Source: Strongylocentrotus purpuratus
Lineage: Eukaryota > Echinodermata > Echinoidea > Camarodonta > Strongylocentrotidae
Length of the DNA stretch: 64,000 nucleotides
Direction: 5' to 3'
Assembly (NCBI RefSeq): GCF_000002235.5
Contig: NW_022145611.1
Coordinates: forward strand, 18,139,633-18,203,632
Positions 47,818-60,005 of the stretch are shown one piece after another (position 1 is the stretch's first letter; each line of letters begins with the position of its first letter). The position numbers and the translations under genes were made by a program. The notes under the pieces are model-generated. The model ran no database searches, had not been told where the DNA came from, and worked only from the letters and a program-made list of their open reading frames with translations.

Positions 47818-50800
47818 GCTCTCTCTCCCCACTCTCTGTTGGGAGTTCTACACCTTGCTAAGCATTGACCAAACACTCCACCTTTCTATATTTAACCCTT
47901 CATCCTCCAGCACACAAATAGGTACCAAGTTTAATGCAGGCATGTGTCCTCTTGGCAGCGATTGACGATATGTCCATTGATAAATCTTGTTATGAATTAG
48001 AAATGATGTAAAGGTAAAAGATTCAAGGACTTTCTCTGTATTCAAAGTCCAGCAGCTGAAGAGAGAAAAGATAACACTTCATTCAGATTGCTGCTTCTGC
48101 ACTGGATGGATGTTATCCTTTATTGTGATCTTATCCATTCAATTCAAATTTTTCGAGTTTATATATGCTGTAATGTACATCATTCACTTTTTGCAGTTTT
48201 TGTTCAGAAACTGATATAATCTCTCCTTATGTTTGTCTGCATCAGATCTTTAAACGATCAGCTAACAGCAGAGCGAGACAAATTCAAGATGGACATCACA
48301 GAAGCAAACCGTCAGAACTCAGCTCTAGTCCAGGAGATTGATGATCGTCATGCCAACATTGAGAAGACAAATGAAAACAAATTGCGGTAAGCTGAAGGAT
48401 TGATGGGCAAGCATATCTTTTAGATCTATCAATGGGAACTACAGATTTGGTTGAGGATTTTGACATTTTGAATATTTACAATGCCCAAGTAGTGGTTTTG
48501 CAGCATAGGAATACATTTCTCAAGACTCCCAGTGTTGATTTTTTTCAGTTACAATCATATTTGTGAATTGAAAGAACTTCTAAAAAGAAATGTTAATTAT
48601 GACACTGAAGTTTTTAAGGGTAGGTCAGTAGGTTTCCAAAGTTGCCAGGACAAAAATTCTGGATTGTTTCATGAATTCAGAATCCACTTGCTCTATTCAA
48701 TCAATCAGGTACAATACAAAATATCTCAGGAAGGTGATTTTCAGACGAACACTTCTTTCAGTGCATGCAATCATGAGCAAAAAAAATTATTCTCATGTGC
48801 AGTTTTCTTGCGATTACCGTATAAAATACAAGCTTCCAAAATTGAGAAAATAAAATCCTCCATTTTGTGTGTGCAGGGACATGGAGAGGAAGTACCAGGA
48901 TAAGATCAACTCACTCCAGGCTCAGATAGAGAAAGAACGCGAGATGATCTCATCACAAGCATCTAACCAGACCACCAAGCTTCTAGATGAGATGGATCAA
49001 CTCAGGGGTGATGATGCACTATCCAAAGAGAGGTTACAGAACCTTGTAGAGGTAGGTTTGGTTCACTTGAACGTTAATTGTGATAGGTCATTGATGGAAA
49101 ATGATGTTTTAAAGCAATTGATGTATGAGAGGATGTTGGGATTTTAGCGAGTCAATTCTCATTTGGTGTTGTTAGTGTGTGTCAGTTTAATCTCATTGCC
49201 AAGAAGGAATTCGGAACAAAGCTAAAATATATGAAGAACTTCATGTATTTTAAATGACCAATAGGCAATCTCCTGTGAAAATTAGAAGCAGTTTTCAGTG
49301 AGTTAACTTTCGCCGGGGTCATTTTGCTGTATATTTTTTGTTTACTATTAGTGAACAAATTTGATATTTAGGGGCAATAACAACATTCACTACTACAATC
49401 ATGTAAGCAAAACTTACTGCACAACTAATTGTTAAACCTTTTCCCAGTGTTTCTTTTCTTTCCTTCACAACCTCCCAACTAAGTTTTGTTCTCTACATAC
49501 CCACAAATATCCTTACCCAATTCTACTCTTTTGAATCCCTACAGGATAACAATAACCTTGAGCAAGATCTGAATGAAGCTATGGAGAAGCTCCTGGAGTA
49601 TGAGAAGACCATCACCAAACAACAGAGAGATCTCGATGGCTTCTCAGAGCTGGAGGAAAGGGTAAGAAACATGCAGTCAACCTTCTCACATAGTCTGTTC
49701 AAGGTTTGGACCATTGTATCGTCTGGATCACAGCCCCCCTCCCCCTTTCCCCTTTTATTTTTTTCATATTTTATTAAAGTTATCAATCTTGGTACAAATA
49801 ATAGTAAATAATTCTTCCGATTCACTTCAAAATGCTGATTATATTGAGAGGATTTCATTTCTGGGGGCTTGCTAATGGGACTTCTTGCCTATATAAATAA
49901 TGTCCCAATCTCAATTTTTCATCATATCGAATTGCCTAATCCCGGCGAGACCGCCGACAGTGTTTCCCTTGTTCTCTCATATTAAATATCTGAAACACTT
50001 TATTTTACTTTCTTCTGGTAATCATTATTTAAAGAAGTGGATAGGATGTAGAGAACATGTTATGAGAAATGATGAGAATGTGCCATCTATAGATCAGGAA
50101 ATTTCACCTATTGCTTTCTTGTATTTGTGTAGTTGGCGGATTTGGAGACGAGCAAAGACGGGGTTTCCAAGCAGCAGGAGGTCTTCTATGAACAAAGACG
50201 TAGGGACATGGAGGAAGAAAAACGGGTAAGTCTTATTCTGGAGTTTTCATGATTACAGGACGAGTGTTACGTTGTGATTACATAGCCCTAGACAACTAGG
50301 CAAAAAATAACAGTATTTATTTATTAATTAGCTGTGTCATTGTACTTCATAATGTACCCAAACGGAATCGTGCTGTACTGTACTAAAGCATAACTCAAAT
50401 TGTTGCATGTAGTATATATTTCACGCCATGATCCTAGCTGATGAGGACATTTCTGATATCCATGTGAAGTTCTCATTTATGTGTTACTCTCTTCCAAAAA
50501 TAATATCATTCTTATAAATAACAATATTCCTCACAAAAAATAAAATGGGTAAAAACATTAGCCTCACTTATAATTATGTTCCCTAAACTAATAAAACTTA
50601 TTTAAATACTATGCCATTTTGTCCTTGATATTTTCTTGAGCAACCTCTTTCTTTCATTATGGGCAGAAAAGTAATGAAAAATGTGTGATTATTTGCTATC
50701 TTTGGCGTAAAGTTGTAATGTTGGTGTAAGATATAACAGGTCAATAAAAAAAATCATGGTTTGTCTTTCTTGTAGATAATGCAAGACCAAATGGACGAGA

Positions 50801-53800
50801 TGAGCCAAGAGAATGAGCTGCTGAAGCACCAGGTATCAGAGAGGAAAGTAAGGAGGAAAGGAAGCAAGATACAGGGTGGACCTAAAAGAGGAGGCTCGGT
50901 CCTCTCAGACTACACCGATAAACCAAATGTCATGAAGAGGAACCTCAACGATTCATCAGGTGAGTGATGGAGGAAGGAAGGAATGGGTAATAAAGATGGT
51001 AGTAGAACACTGGTTTGTCTCATCATAAATGTATGATGAAATAATGATTATCATGGTTGGTCATAAAGAAAATATAAATGAAGTGATGAATCCTCGAGCC
51101 TTCGGCAACAATAAATTTATGGCTCATCAAAGTTGCATGTGAAGAAAATGATGTGGTGTTTATTTATAGTGATAGTATGCTAGTATAAGCGTTTGGATCT
51201 TTAATCATAACAATATTAATTAATCATCAAGTAAATGTTGTTTATATTGCAGATAATGATTCTGAGCTAGATGAATTGGATCCCAAGTCTAAAAGACATC
51301 TTCCCAATGTGACTGGCATCCCAGAGGAAGAAGAAGAGGATGAGCTCAGTGGAGAGATACAGAAAAGACTGGAAGAAGAGAGTAAGTCAACGTCCCAAGT
51401 AAACAACTGGGAAGAATAGACCTTCATCTTGTGCAACAGTCACAGAATGCGGGTACCATATTTGTTGTGCTCCCTAGGAGTGCATTTTATTGCAGGCAAA
51501 TGTTACTTGAATAAACAAAGAAGCTTTTACTATTTGGCTTAATATGTTGCTTCTGAGCATATTTAGTTATGTGCAGTTGTTGATATTGAAAATAATTGTT
51601 AATCAAAACGATTAATTTCGCATACATGGTCTAGATCCCATCTTTATTTCAATTTTCATTTGTCAGTGCTTTTACTTTCTAATTACTTTCTAAAAAATGT
51701 CTCCCTCTTGTCTATTGTGCAGAAGCCAAGCTGGAAGCCAAAATTGAGTCTCTAAAGGAGCAACATCTTGAAGAAATAGAGGAAACCAAGGAAACTTTTG
51801 AGACAGAAATCAAAGAGATTGAAAAGCGATACAGACAGGAGATGAAGGAGATGGAGAACAGGTTTGAGCAGGAGAGTGAAAAGATGGCCAGGGAACTGCA
51901 GGAGAAAGAGAAGGAGTCTGAAGAGGACAAGCTATCACTTGCAATGCAGTTTGAAGAGGAGAAAGGACAACTGATGGAAGAGTTTGAGGGAGAGAAGGCT
52001 GCCCTTGAGCAAGCCTTTGAGATTGTGAAAGTAGAGCTTGATGAAACTCTGAAGACTGAATTTGCAGAAGAGTTGGCCGATCGGCTTGCAGAGCAGGCAG
52101 CAAGGTTTGATGAAGAGAGGTTGTCTCTAGAGGGCGCCCTCACAGATGATAAGTCCAAGTTGGTGACTGATATCCAGCAGGTGAGAGAGGACAGTGAGTC
52201 TAAGCTGAGGAATCTCAAGATGGAGCTGGAAGTACAGCACCTGGAGGAGAAAGAGGAGATCGAGTCCAAGTTTGATGAGGCGAGGGAGGATCTCCGTCTT
52301 CAGCTCCGGGAGAAACAGAACGAGCTGGATGGCATCCTGGAGTACGGAGAAGCGGGATTGAAAGGCCAGCTCAAAGAGGACTTCATTGACCTCCTCGACA
52401 AGCACAAGCAGGTGACTGAGAATGACTTCCTGGAGAAGTTGGAGGTGGAGAAGGAAGCCCTGAGCCTCCAGTTGCAGGAGGAGAGGCAGGGGATGCAGGA
52501 TGAGTTTGACAGGGAGAAGTACGAACTTTCAGACGCTGTCAGTGGAGAGAAGTCTGATCTCCTGGAGCACTTCCAGAGAGAGACGGATGAGATGATTGAG
52601 AAGCATCAAAGAGAGAGGAAGGAAGCCGAAGAGAGATTCAAGGCAGATAGGAATAAGATGGCTGATAAACATCGTAAAGAGATTGATGATCTGATGAGGA
52701 TGAATGAGGAAACCATAGATGACTTGAAGAAACAACATGCAAAGGTAATTGCTACTGTTTTTGCATTAAAAACAGGAGTATCCCTTGGAAATTTATTTCC
52801 AACTTCAAATTAAGAGAAACTCATTTACTGTCTGATGGTCATGACCTTATTTCTAGTTCAGGTTAATCTGTAACTTATTCAAACCGGTTCAAGACGTAGA
52901 CAAGTAAAGACTTATTGGTTACTTTTTCTATATCACATATCACATAAATAGTATGCCATGAGTAAGCTAAAAGGTTAAATCTATTTCATTTAACCTGTTT
53001 TTGTATATCAAGGGGTCAGTGACACAAAGATGTAACTCCATTTTGGCCATTTTGAGAAAAAGTGCTTTATTTGAGCACTGAGCACTTGGGCCTTAATAGT
53101 TAAGTCAATGTTTCACTAGCCATTGACTTTAATGGGGTGTTGGGTGGAGTTAAGTCTTTGTGTTTCCTGGAAAGCCCACATTTTTCTGAACATTTTGATA
53201 TCAAATACTCATTTTGGCATTTGTGTCACTGAACCCTCGATATTAACTTTCTTCTATTCCTGCTTTCTTTCTGTCATGCAGGCCATTGATAAACTCCAGA
53301 AGGAGAAGAGTAAACTGGAGGAGAAGCTGGAGAAGGAGAAGAGGAAGCTGGAGGAGCGTATGAAGACGGACAAGGAGCGATGGGAGGAGGAGAATGCCAA
53401 ACTGAAGCGTCGTCATGAGCAGGAGCTCCAGCAGGCAGCGGAGGAGGCAGAGAGGGAGAGGGACATGATGGAGATGGCCGTCAGGGTAGAGGTCCAGAGA
53501 AATGTCGAGGTGAGATTCCACTTGCAAGGAATTCCGGAGGAGCAAGCAAAACAATTTGTTTTAAGTAGATTGTAGACTTAGACACAGTGAGGAGACAGTA
53601 TGTTTGCTATTTTACTGAGAAAATTGCTAGTTACTATATATATATATATATATATACTAGGGATTGCATTCAAGTTCCCTGTTATTGGAAGGCAAAGGAA
53701 ATTTTTCACCAATCTCTAGCCAAATGAAGTATACGCAACATCTTTTGGCGGATTGAAATAAGGAAAAAATAATGTTGATTTTATTTTAATGTATATCCAG

Positions 53801-56800
53801 TGTTTGATCTCTTGATTTGAATATATTATGGAGCGAAAAAAACACATTAATACTACAAAATTTACTTGCTGCCAACCATTCCCCTTTTTTTGGAGGAATG
53901 ATCCTTATTGTTTGGCCTACATACTAGGAACCCTAAATGTATCTCTTTTAGCATCTAAAATAGATTGCAGTCCTAATTTATCCTTTAGAGATTCTTCTTT
54001 GTTTCTATGGAAGGTTGGCAGGTAAGAAGTTTCATGGTTTTCTGTTTTCTCTATCATCTGCAGAAGGAGGTAACTGAGGAGTATGAGGAGAAGATGGACC
54101 AAGTCAAGACGGAATTTGAGGATGAAAAAGCAGAGATCATAGCAGAGAATGAAATGCTGCAAAACAAACTAAGAATGGTATGACTATATCTTTCCATGCA
54201 ACATACATTGATTCTTGAACTGAAGCTATTCTTTTTGATTTGGAAATCAGTTATGTATCCAATGAAATCATTTTGAAAAGAATTATTTTACTGTCTCCAT
54301 TTCCCATTTTTGTTGATTTCTTTCAATTGAAAGTAAGGAAGGATACCCTAATATTTCACCCCTCCTATCTAGGTTTTTAGTAAAAAAAAATAAAAAAATT
54401 GATGTTAAAGTTAAATAAATCAGTCAGACACAGGTGACGCCAAATTAATAATAATCCAAAAATCAGTTGTTTATTCTGAACTTGACGAGTACTATATTTG
54501 ACCATCATTCTACAGTTCATTCTTGCCAAGAATTTGATATAGTTTTTAAAAACCTGTAGTATCACAAGGCCTTTGACAGTCATTTAATTCTCAATTTAAC
54601 TCTGTAGTTTCGATTTCAGGATGAAATATTATCTTTAAAAAAAAATGAATGAACTTCTTGAATCAATTTTTATTGACAGGCTGAAGTAGCCAAAGAGGAG
54701 GCTGTAGTAGCGATTCAAATGCAGACCCAGGAAGCAGCATTGCAGCAAGCAAGGCCAGATAGGGTAAGTAGTAGTAGTAGTGTAGTCAAACATGGATGAA
54801 TCATTTAACAACCGTTTCATGTCTGGCATAATCAAATGAAGCTTTGCAAATATCGGCCAATCAAGTTCCAAATTTCAGCTGTAAGACATCAAATGTGACC
54901 CAGCAACACAAAACCACCAACAAGTTACCATGATTTCTAATATAGATAGAGGAGACTCTCAGCTTTAAAATAATATATTACTCATCATAATTGGATATTC
55001 CAAAAAACGGAAGAATATCCAGTCCCCCCAAATATTACTTTAGAGAAAAAGGCATTTAAAGACTGAAATAGCAAGAGTGAATGCACAAGAAAGAAGCCAA
55101 CAGCCAGAGGGACTATGGATTTAACATGGTAGTCTATTTACTCTTACTCTATAGGTATTGTGCAAAATTACAAATGGAGGATTAGAACTCTTTTGGAATT
55201 TCTGTGACGGGATTATCAAATTTACATAGAAATTAAGCACATTATGTTCTTGATTTTGTCTAAAGTATTAATACAAAATGTTACTCTGTTTTTTAAAGTT
55301 GTATTGAGCTCTTACTGAAAATCATGCAACTTTTTAGTGGTTTTGCGGTGCCTGGACAGAGTTATGTCAGACTGACTTGCACTTTATGTAATAGCACATT
55401 GATGAGATAGAAAATATCAATGTTTTTACCAAGGATAAAAATATTTTCTTGGCAAAGTTGATAGCTCTCTGCACTTATGTTTATGTGGTATCTATTAATG
55501 AGCGCAACTTCTCACCTTTGTGTTTCCCCTATTGAGTTTGCAGTGCTGTGATTTTGTGTGATTTCTGCTGTATACATATATATCTACAGTTTGCTCCTTA
55601 AAGGAACTTGAACATTAGCCTAGTTATGATGCTGATCTATATTTATCCACTTCAGAATGAAAGATTTTTTGTTAACAAATATCTTTTAATATTCAGTGAT
55701 GAGTTGACTGTTTATCTTATGTTGTTTCAATGATCAAAATTTATTCTTTCATTCTGTCCTTTTTATAAAAATTTACTGCATGATGGAGAATACCGTGCTA
55801 CATTTAGTTTACCAAATATTTGGAATCACATTCAACCTCTTTCATGTAATTAGAAGAAATTTAGTGTAGAAATGATTTCTATGTAGATTATCTGCCTATA
55901 TAGTTTACCCTCTTGTTATACAGTGCGTCCCAGAAAAAATGAAACCGAGAATTATCGATGTTTTATCATAACTTATTCACAATTATAATTAATAAATGAC
56001 ACATATTTGGAAAGCTTAGACTCTCCTCTTTCATTTGATGCAACTCATATAATGCATATTTCACGCATGAGTGATTTAAATGAATTTGAAGAGAGGAAAC
56101 CAAAAATTCATTTGGCGGACGGTATCTGAATTTCAAAGAGAAAATCACATTTCTAGAAAGTTGAGTTTCTGCCCTTTCATATGACACTTCAATCAGGAAA
56201 AATGAGCTAGGAATAAAAAAGTTCTGTTTGTTTAAAGTAGTGCTTGCATTTCAACAAACGGAATTAACAAAAGACTTAACTCCGTTTCGTTAACAATCGG
56301 CCGTAGACGAAAGACTTCCTGCAATTGTGATTAAGTTATGATAAAACATTGGTAATTCTCGGTTTCGTTTTTTCTGGGACGTACTGTATAGTAATAGATT
56401 TTGGTATGTGGGATAGATCAAAATTTGTACCCCCCCCCCCCCACCCCCCAACAAAATTTTTTTTTTTTTTTTAAATGCTCAGTTATAGCTATATGCTCTT
56501 GTGTCTGCATGTCTGTTTTCTGCTCTGTAAAGTGCTGTAAATTTCTTCCTAGTATAGATGCTATTGTTAGACTTTTTTTTACCCAGTGAAATTATGAATT
56601 TTCTTAGTGAAGATGGAGGTAATCTATTTTGTAACAATGGATTGTGAAGGACTCTGATCAAAGGAGGTGTTTTCATGATGAGACTTTACTCTCCACCATG
56701 CTCTCCTGGGCCCCGTCTTATAAAGAGTTACGATTGATCCAAACCAATTGCAAGTCCTCCAATCTCTTATGTACATAGTTACGATTCATATCAATCGCAA

Positions 56801-59800
56801 ATAAGTTGTTTAATATCAACTCTTTATAAGATGGGTTCCTGGGGGGCGTTTCACAAAACTTGTCATCAGTGACAAATGACAGTTTTTTTTATAAGCTATT
56901 GAAATCCTTGCTTATGATCGGTTATCAACAGATTTGTCAATTCGTTGTTATATGTCATTGAACAAAGGCTTTGTGAAACGCCCCCCTGGTGTTTGTTACT
57001 GTCGGCTTTGTAGTTGTAATGGTTCGAGACATGCATGAAATCAATTGGGCAATACATGTAGATTATAGCTGATGCATGATGTAGAAAAACAATATAAAAC
57101 AGAATTTAGTCAGGACCCACATCTTTTGGACATACACAGCTTCAACAGGGGGCCGGGGCAGGATTTCGCATATTGAAGGCAGAGGAACGGCTTTTAGTCA
57201 ACAGGGTTTGTGGAACTGAAATTGTTTTTACCGGTAATGGTAGATTATTAAACTGTGGTTTATGATACATATGCTATTGTACCTAATACCGGTACTGGGA
57301 AAATATTATTACTGTTTAAAAAAGTGAAACTAAGTACTTGTTTAATATCTTTGTATGGTTTTAAGAGAATATGAAGCAAGGTGATAATTATCTGTTTCAG
57401 AAATCATCTGCGTACTGTAACACAAAGGTGTGCAATCAATTGCAAAATGTCAGTGGCCAATCAAGGTCATCATTTCTTGCACATATTGTTCAATATTGAC
57501 CAATCAGAATCATTGTTTTCAATCACCAAATTCAAATTAAATCACAAACCTTTGTTCAATGCTACAGGGCCCTGGATGGTAACTACATTTACTTTATCTT
57601 TTGATCATGTACTCGTTGCTATGATTAAGATTATTTTCTAACCTAATTCTGTTTGCTGTGATACTTAATGTATATTTTAATGTGCTTGAAAATATTTGTT
57701 TATAGTTATTTTTCACTTTTGTTGTGTGTTTCTGGTATACTACCTTCTGCAACGATGATATGTTAGCATTATTTCCATTTGCTGTGCCCTTCAACTAGTG
57801 TCTCTTTCTTTGCACTCTCTTTCACTGTCCCTATGTGTGTTTAGGCTTCTTATGATGCACTTTCTACTGAGCGTGACCTTCTCAAGCTATCTCTTTCTGG
57901 ATTGGAGGAGAAGTTGCGGATGATGACAGAAAAGGCAGATTCAGCCAATCAGGAGCTACATACCTTTGAGGTTGGCTCTCTTTCTGCAAAAAATTACAAT
58001 CTCTTATCCTATGCAAGCAGTCTTATTCTTTTCTGCCTGTAGTATAGCGTTTGCTTTGTTTGTACATACACTGTTATGTGCTCTAGGATTGGTAATTGAC
58101 TAAAAGTGTTTGCTTTTGAACTTTTTCTAGAAGAAATATGTAAATCAACAACTTGTATATATATATATAAATATATATAAATGGTTTGTTTTATTAAAAA
58201 TCATCTCGCAGCCCGAATGCTGAATTGAGTGACTTTTTACAAATTGATAAAAACATTACAATAAATACATGTAAAATCAGACATTACATGTGTTCTGCAA
58301 ATTGATAATTTGGAAAAACTGTTTTTGTGATATCTGAAAATGGTTAATAATATATACATGTCCAAAGAACACACAACTTTTTCAAATGGTAGGTCTTGTA
58401 ACATAATTGTGATGGTGTTTTCACAGGAAAAGTACATAGGTTGTAGAAGTGGAACAAAGTCTTTTCTCTTTATTTTCTGTGCAGACGAAGCTTATGGCTC
58501 TGGCGACGGAGAAATCTCACCTCCAGAGGGAGCTAGAAGATCTCAACAAAAAGGTAGGTTTCCCCATCATGCAAGCCTTCAAGGCTATTCCATTTCTGTA
58601 TGTTTATGTTTCCTTGACCCATCCCTTAACCGTAATTTAATTAGCCCTTGATAAACATATCATAGGGTCAATGCCATGATCTCTCTCTCTGTGTTTAGCA
58701 TGTTGTACTTGATACTTCCAAATGAGGTCTTATTTTGCTTTACTTAATCTTTCAAAATGGCAAGAAAAACCTATTACACTTCAAATCAATATATCTCAAG
58801 AACTTTTTTGTTTTTGAAGGATAAAACAATGAGTTGATCATGGCGAGTACATAGATTGAAATGAGACAACTATTACACGCATATGACTTAACACATCACA
58901 AGAACCTCAAATCAAGGAAGTGTGTTTCCCTTATAATGAAGATTGATGAGTAATGTGCTTCTTTCTTGCTTTCCATTTCCACCAAAGTACATCAACATGC
59001 AGATGCAGATATCCGTAGCAAGCTCCCAGCACTCGAGAGAGATGGAACGGGTCAGACAGGCGCAGGCTCTAGAGTTCCAGGGAGAACTGGGCCACCTCAG
59101 AGAGGAGCTTGCCCAGAGAGACGGCAGGCTCGCGGAGCTCAACAGACAGATGAAGGAGAAAGCAGAGGAACTCAAGAGGGCGCTGTCCATCGGTAAGGAG
59201 ACAGAGGGGTCAGATGTCAGGAAGATGAGGAGAGGGAAGGAGGAGGCAGAGAAGAAGTACAGGAAGATGAGAGCCATGTTGGAGGAGTACATGAAGAAAC
59301 TCAAAGATCAGGTGAGCTTTCAATATTCATTAAATGATGTTTGTAATGCTATTGTCTGATAAAAGTTGTTTGTATTCTGGGGCTTTCTCAAAAGAAAAAG
59401 CCTTTTATAGATAAAAGCTATTGCATAACAAACAATATTCATGATGATATCATTACTTGGGCTTTAGCTTTAGCTTCTGCAGGCAGTATCAGCATACACT
59501 GTACAACAAAAGGTCTTACCAGGTACATTTTACACCTAGTAAATTTGTATATAACCTCCAGATGAAAGTCAAATGTTGCACTATACTGATATGCCACCAT
59601 TTTTCGTCACATTTATGAATTGTATGTATTTGCTATGGATTCCTATTTTGATTTTTTTTGGTTTTTGTTCCATATAAAGGAAATCATTTCAAAGCAATAG
59701 TGATTAATAATCAGATATTTTTTTAGTATTTCTTCCACTAAATATTTACTTTTTACACACTAATCAAGTCTCTGCATTTGAAAGTGATATTAACAAATTC

Positions 59801-60005
59801 ATTTTTTCATCCTCCTCAGCTTGCTAAAACTACTCGTCATGACGTGCTTCTCAAGGAGTTGTATGTGGAGAACTCCAAGCTACAGAGGACCCTGCAGCTG
59901 ACCGAGGAAAGACAGAAGACGGCAGAGAGAAACTGTCACAATCTGGTGGAGAAAAATCAAGCTTATCTAAACATTCTGAAGAAGGTGTGTCCTGCAGCTG
60001 TGTGA
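40530..60005 (+). CDS. NINL: Ninein/ninein-like centrosomal protein (22 coding exons)
   Basis: Twenty-two exons join in frame to 4320 nt (1439 aa), nearer to vertebrate ninein-like protein (about 1380) than to ninein (about 2090). The exons are listed in the four part entries below. These proteins sit at the centrosome or basal body, and anchor microtubules and help organise gamma-tubulin complexes. The N-terminus (residues 1-61, YVSQLKELFASVDTKGAG, HLLGND) and the GKRYGRRS block resemble NINL and NIN. EF-hand-like repeats span 1-410, a long coiled coil spans about 430-1378, and the C-terminal block (KELYVENSKL, ERQKTAE) is the family's closing signature. I read it as the single invertebrate pro-orthologue of NIN and NINL, so the symbol is a best fit. 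The start ATG has a strong ACCATGG context after a CCACCA-rich leader. Confidence 0.93.
40777..40997. mobile_element. GGGTCAGTGACACAAAG inverted-repeat element, copy 1
   Basis: The ends are inverted: GGGGTCAGTGACACAAAGAC (left) against GTCTTTGTGTCACGTAATGA plus ACCC (right), with AACTCCATTTTG / CAAAATATGGAGTT inside. It lies in NIN/NINL intron 1. The second copy is at 53012-53236. Confidence 0.85.
42120..42245. repeat. Fragment related to the CAATAGGCCATTTT family
   Basis: It contains GCATTCTGACAATGG and ends in AAATTTGAATTCCAAAAATG plus GCCTA, like the right end of the diverged copy at 42780-43018. Confidence 0.5.
42392..42687. mobile_element. CAATAGGCCATTTT foldback element, copy 2
   Basis: A close relative of 35978-36288 with the same ends, arms and centre (AAGTGTTGCTAGGTAGGTCA). 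It lies in intron 2 of NIN/NINL. Confidence 0.85.
42780..43018. mobile_element. Diverged relative of the CAATAGGCCATTTT family
   Basis: A palindromic unit with CACCTGTTACAAGTAATTGG on the left, the matching CAATTACAACAGGTGAATG on the right, CATAGTCAGAATGCAT inside, and AAAATGGCCTACC at the right end. It looks like an older subfamily lying next to copy 2. Confidence 0.6.
43727..43751. repeat. AT dinucleotide microsatellite
   Basis: About 12 AT units in NIN/NINL intron 3. Confidence 0.9.
44157..44302. mobile_element. Hairpin MITE-like element, CTAG-flanked
   Basis: The left end GGCCCCATTGCACAAAACTT and right end AAGTTTTATGCAACGGGCC are inverted, with a matched inner TACCATTGATGGTAA / TTACCATCAATGGTA. 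CTAG stands on both flanks. It lies in NIN/NINL intron 4. Confidence 0.8.
44453..44646 (+). mobile_element. TTAA-flanked dispersed repeat, copy 3 (best preserved ends)
   Basis: The ends read TTAA-AGCCTG and GGGGCT-TTAA, that is, short inverted ends (AGCC/GGCT) flanked by TTAA on both sides. This is the target-site pattern of piggyBac-type transposons. It has no coding capacity. It lies in intron 4 of the NIN/NINL gene. Confidence 0.65.
46199..46330. mobile_element. Hairpin element directly after NIN/NINL exon 7
   Basis: A long palindrome: ATATCGACTGCT / AGCAGTCGATAT at the ends, GGCCTGGCTGTT / AACAGCCAGGTC inside, and CATCCTGCCATG / CATGGCAGGATG at the centre. It starts only about 22 bp after the exon 7 donor, so the intron RNA would fold next to the splice site. 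Confidence 0.85.
46883..51381 (+). CDS. NINL: NIN/NINL exons 8-14: last EF-like unit and first coiled coil
   Basis: Exons 46883-47031, 48246-48386, 48877-49051, 49545-49661, 50133-50225, 50776-50959 and 51253-51381 (residues about 394-722). Exon 8 encodes LDMYPDAGGRISLQDLSLAL, then a conserved YQAALTSYQSELKHL. Exons 9-12 are heptad-rich and highly charged. Exon 13 has MQDQMDEMSQENELLKHQV, then a basic Gly-rich stretch (GGPKRGGS). Exon 14 is acidic (EEEEEDELSGE). Confidence 0.92.
47106..47480. repeat. GA-rich purine block in NIN/NINL intron 8
   Basis: Impure GAGA and GAATGAG repeats, with a poly-G run at about 47361-47373. Confidence 0.85.
47777..47827. repeat. CT dinucleotide microsatellite
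   Basis: About 24 nearly pure CT units. It lies about 300 bp after the GA block, so the two tracts are complementary and could pair within the intron RNA. Confidence 0.9.
51723..52744 (+). CDS. NINL: NIN/NINL exon 15: giant coiled-coil exon
   Basis: One exon of 1022 nt encodes residues 723-1063 as an unbroken charged coiled coil. It is very rich in Glu, Lys, Leu and Gln, with no proline break that I can see. The Ser- and Leu-rich minus-strand open frames across it are only its antisense shadow. All other exons are 69-324 nt long. Confidence 0.95.
53012..53236. mobile_element. GGGTCAGTGACACAAAG inverted-repeat element, copy 2
   Basis: It has the same ends and interior (AGCACTTGGGCCTTAA; AATGGGGTGTTGGGT) as 40777-40997. 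It lies in NIN/NINL intron 15 and ends about 45 bp before the exon 16 acceptor. Confidence 0.85.
53282..60005 (+). CDS. NINL: NIN/NINL exons 16-22: second coiled coil and C-terminal signature
   Basis: Exons 53282-53509, 54064-54177, 54680-54763, 57845-57970, 58485-58553, 58988-59311 and 59820-60005 (residues 1064-1439). All junctions are phase 0, so single exons could be skipped without a frameshift. Exons 16-21 are coiled coil. Exon 22 holds the family signature KELYVENSKLQRTLQL and EERQKTAERN, and ends in CPAAV, close to the PAAL-type end of vertebrate NINL. Directly after the stop is an array of decayed copies of this exon's end. Confidence 0.94.
55921..56386. mobile_element. Tc1/mariner-type MITE with TA target duplication, copy 1
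   Basis: The ends CAGTGCGTCCCAGAAAAAAT and (inverse) GGGACGTACTG are flanked by TA on both sides. Terminal inverted repeats run about 57 bp (to TTTTATCATAACTTA / TAAGTTATGATAAAA). The CAGTGCGTCCC start is typical of mariner-like elements. There is no transposase frame. The interior is shared with 61877-62379. Confidence 0.85.
56707..56843. mobile_element. Hairpin MITE-like element
   Basis: GGGCCCCGTCTTATAAAGAG at the left end pairs with CTCTTTATAAGATGGGTTCC at the right, with an inner TACGATTGAT / ATCAATCG match. It abuts the next element. Confidence 0.8.
56842..56996. mobile_element. Hairpin MITE-like element with GGGGGCGTTTCACAAA ends
   Basis: GGGGGGCGTTTCACAAAACT (left) pairs with CTTTGTGAAACGCCCCCC (right), and inner arms pair around GACAAATGACA / TGTCATTGAAC. 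It lies immediately after the previous element, as if inserted at its end. Confidence 0.85.

Larger units (their letters stand above)
54764..57844 (+). other. NIN/NINL intron 18, repeat-filled
   Basis: About 3.1 kb without coding sequence. It holds the Tc1/mariner-type MITE (55921-56386), two back-to-back hairpin elements (56707-56995) and a poly-C/poly-T run at about 56430-56473. Confidence 0.7.

Noticed and set aside
51712..52405. Serine- and leucine-rich minus-strand open frames
   Set aside because: They are the antisense of the NIN/NINL coiled-coil exon 15 and follow its codon pattern.
56401..56589. Open frame with a run of prolines and phenylalanines
   Set aside because: It is created by adjacent poly-C and poly-T runs.
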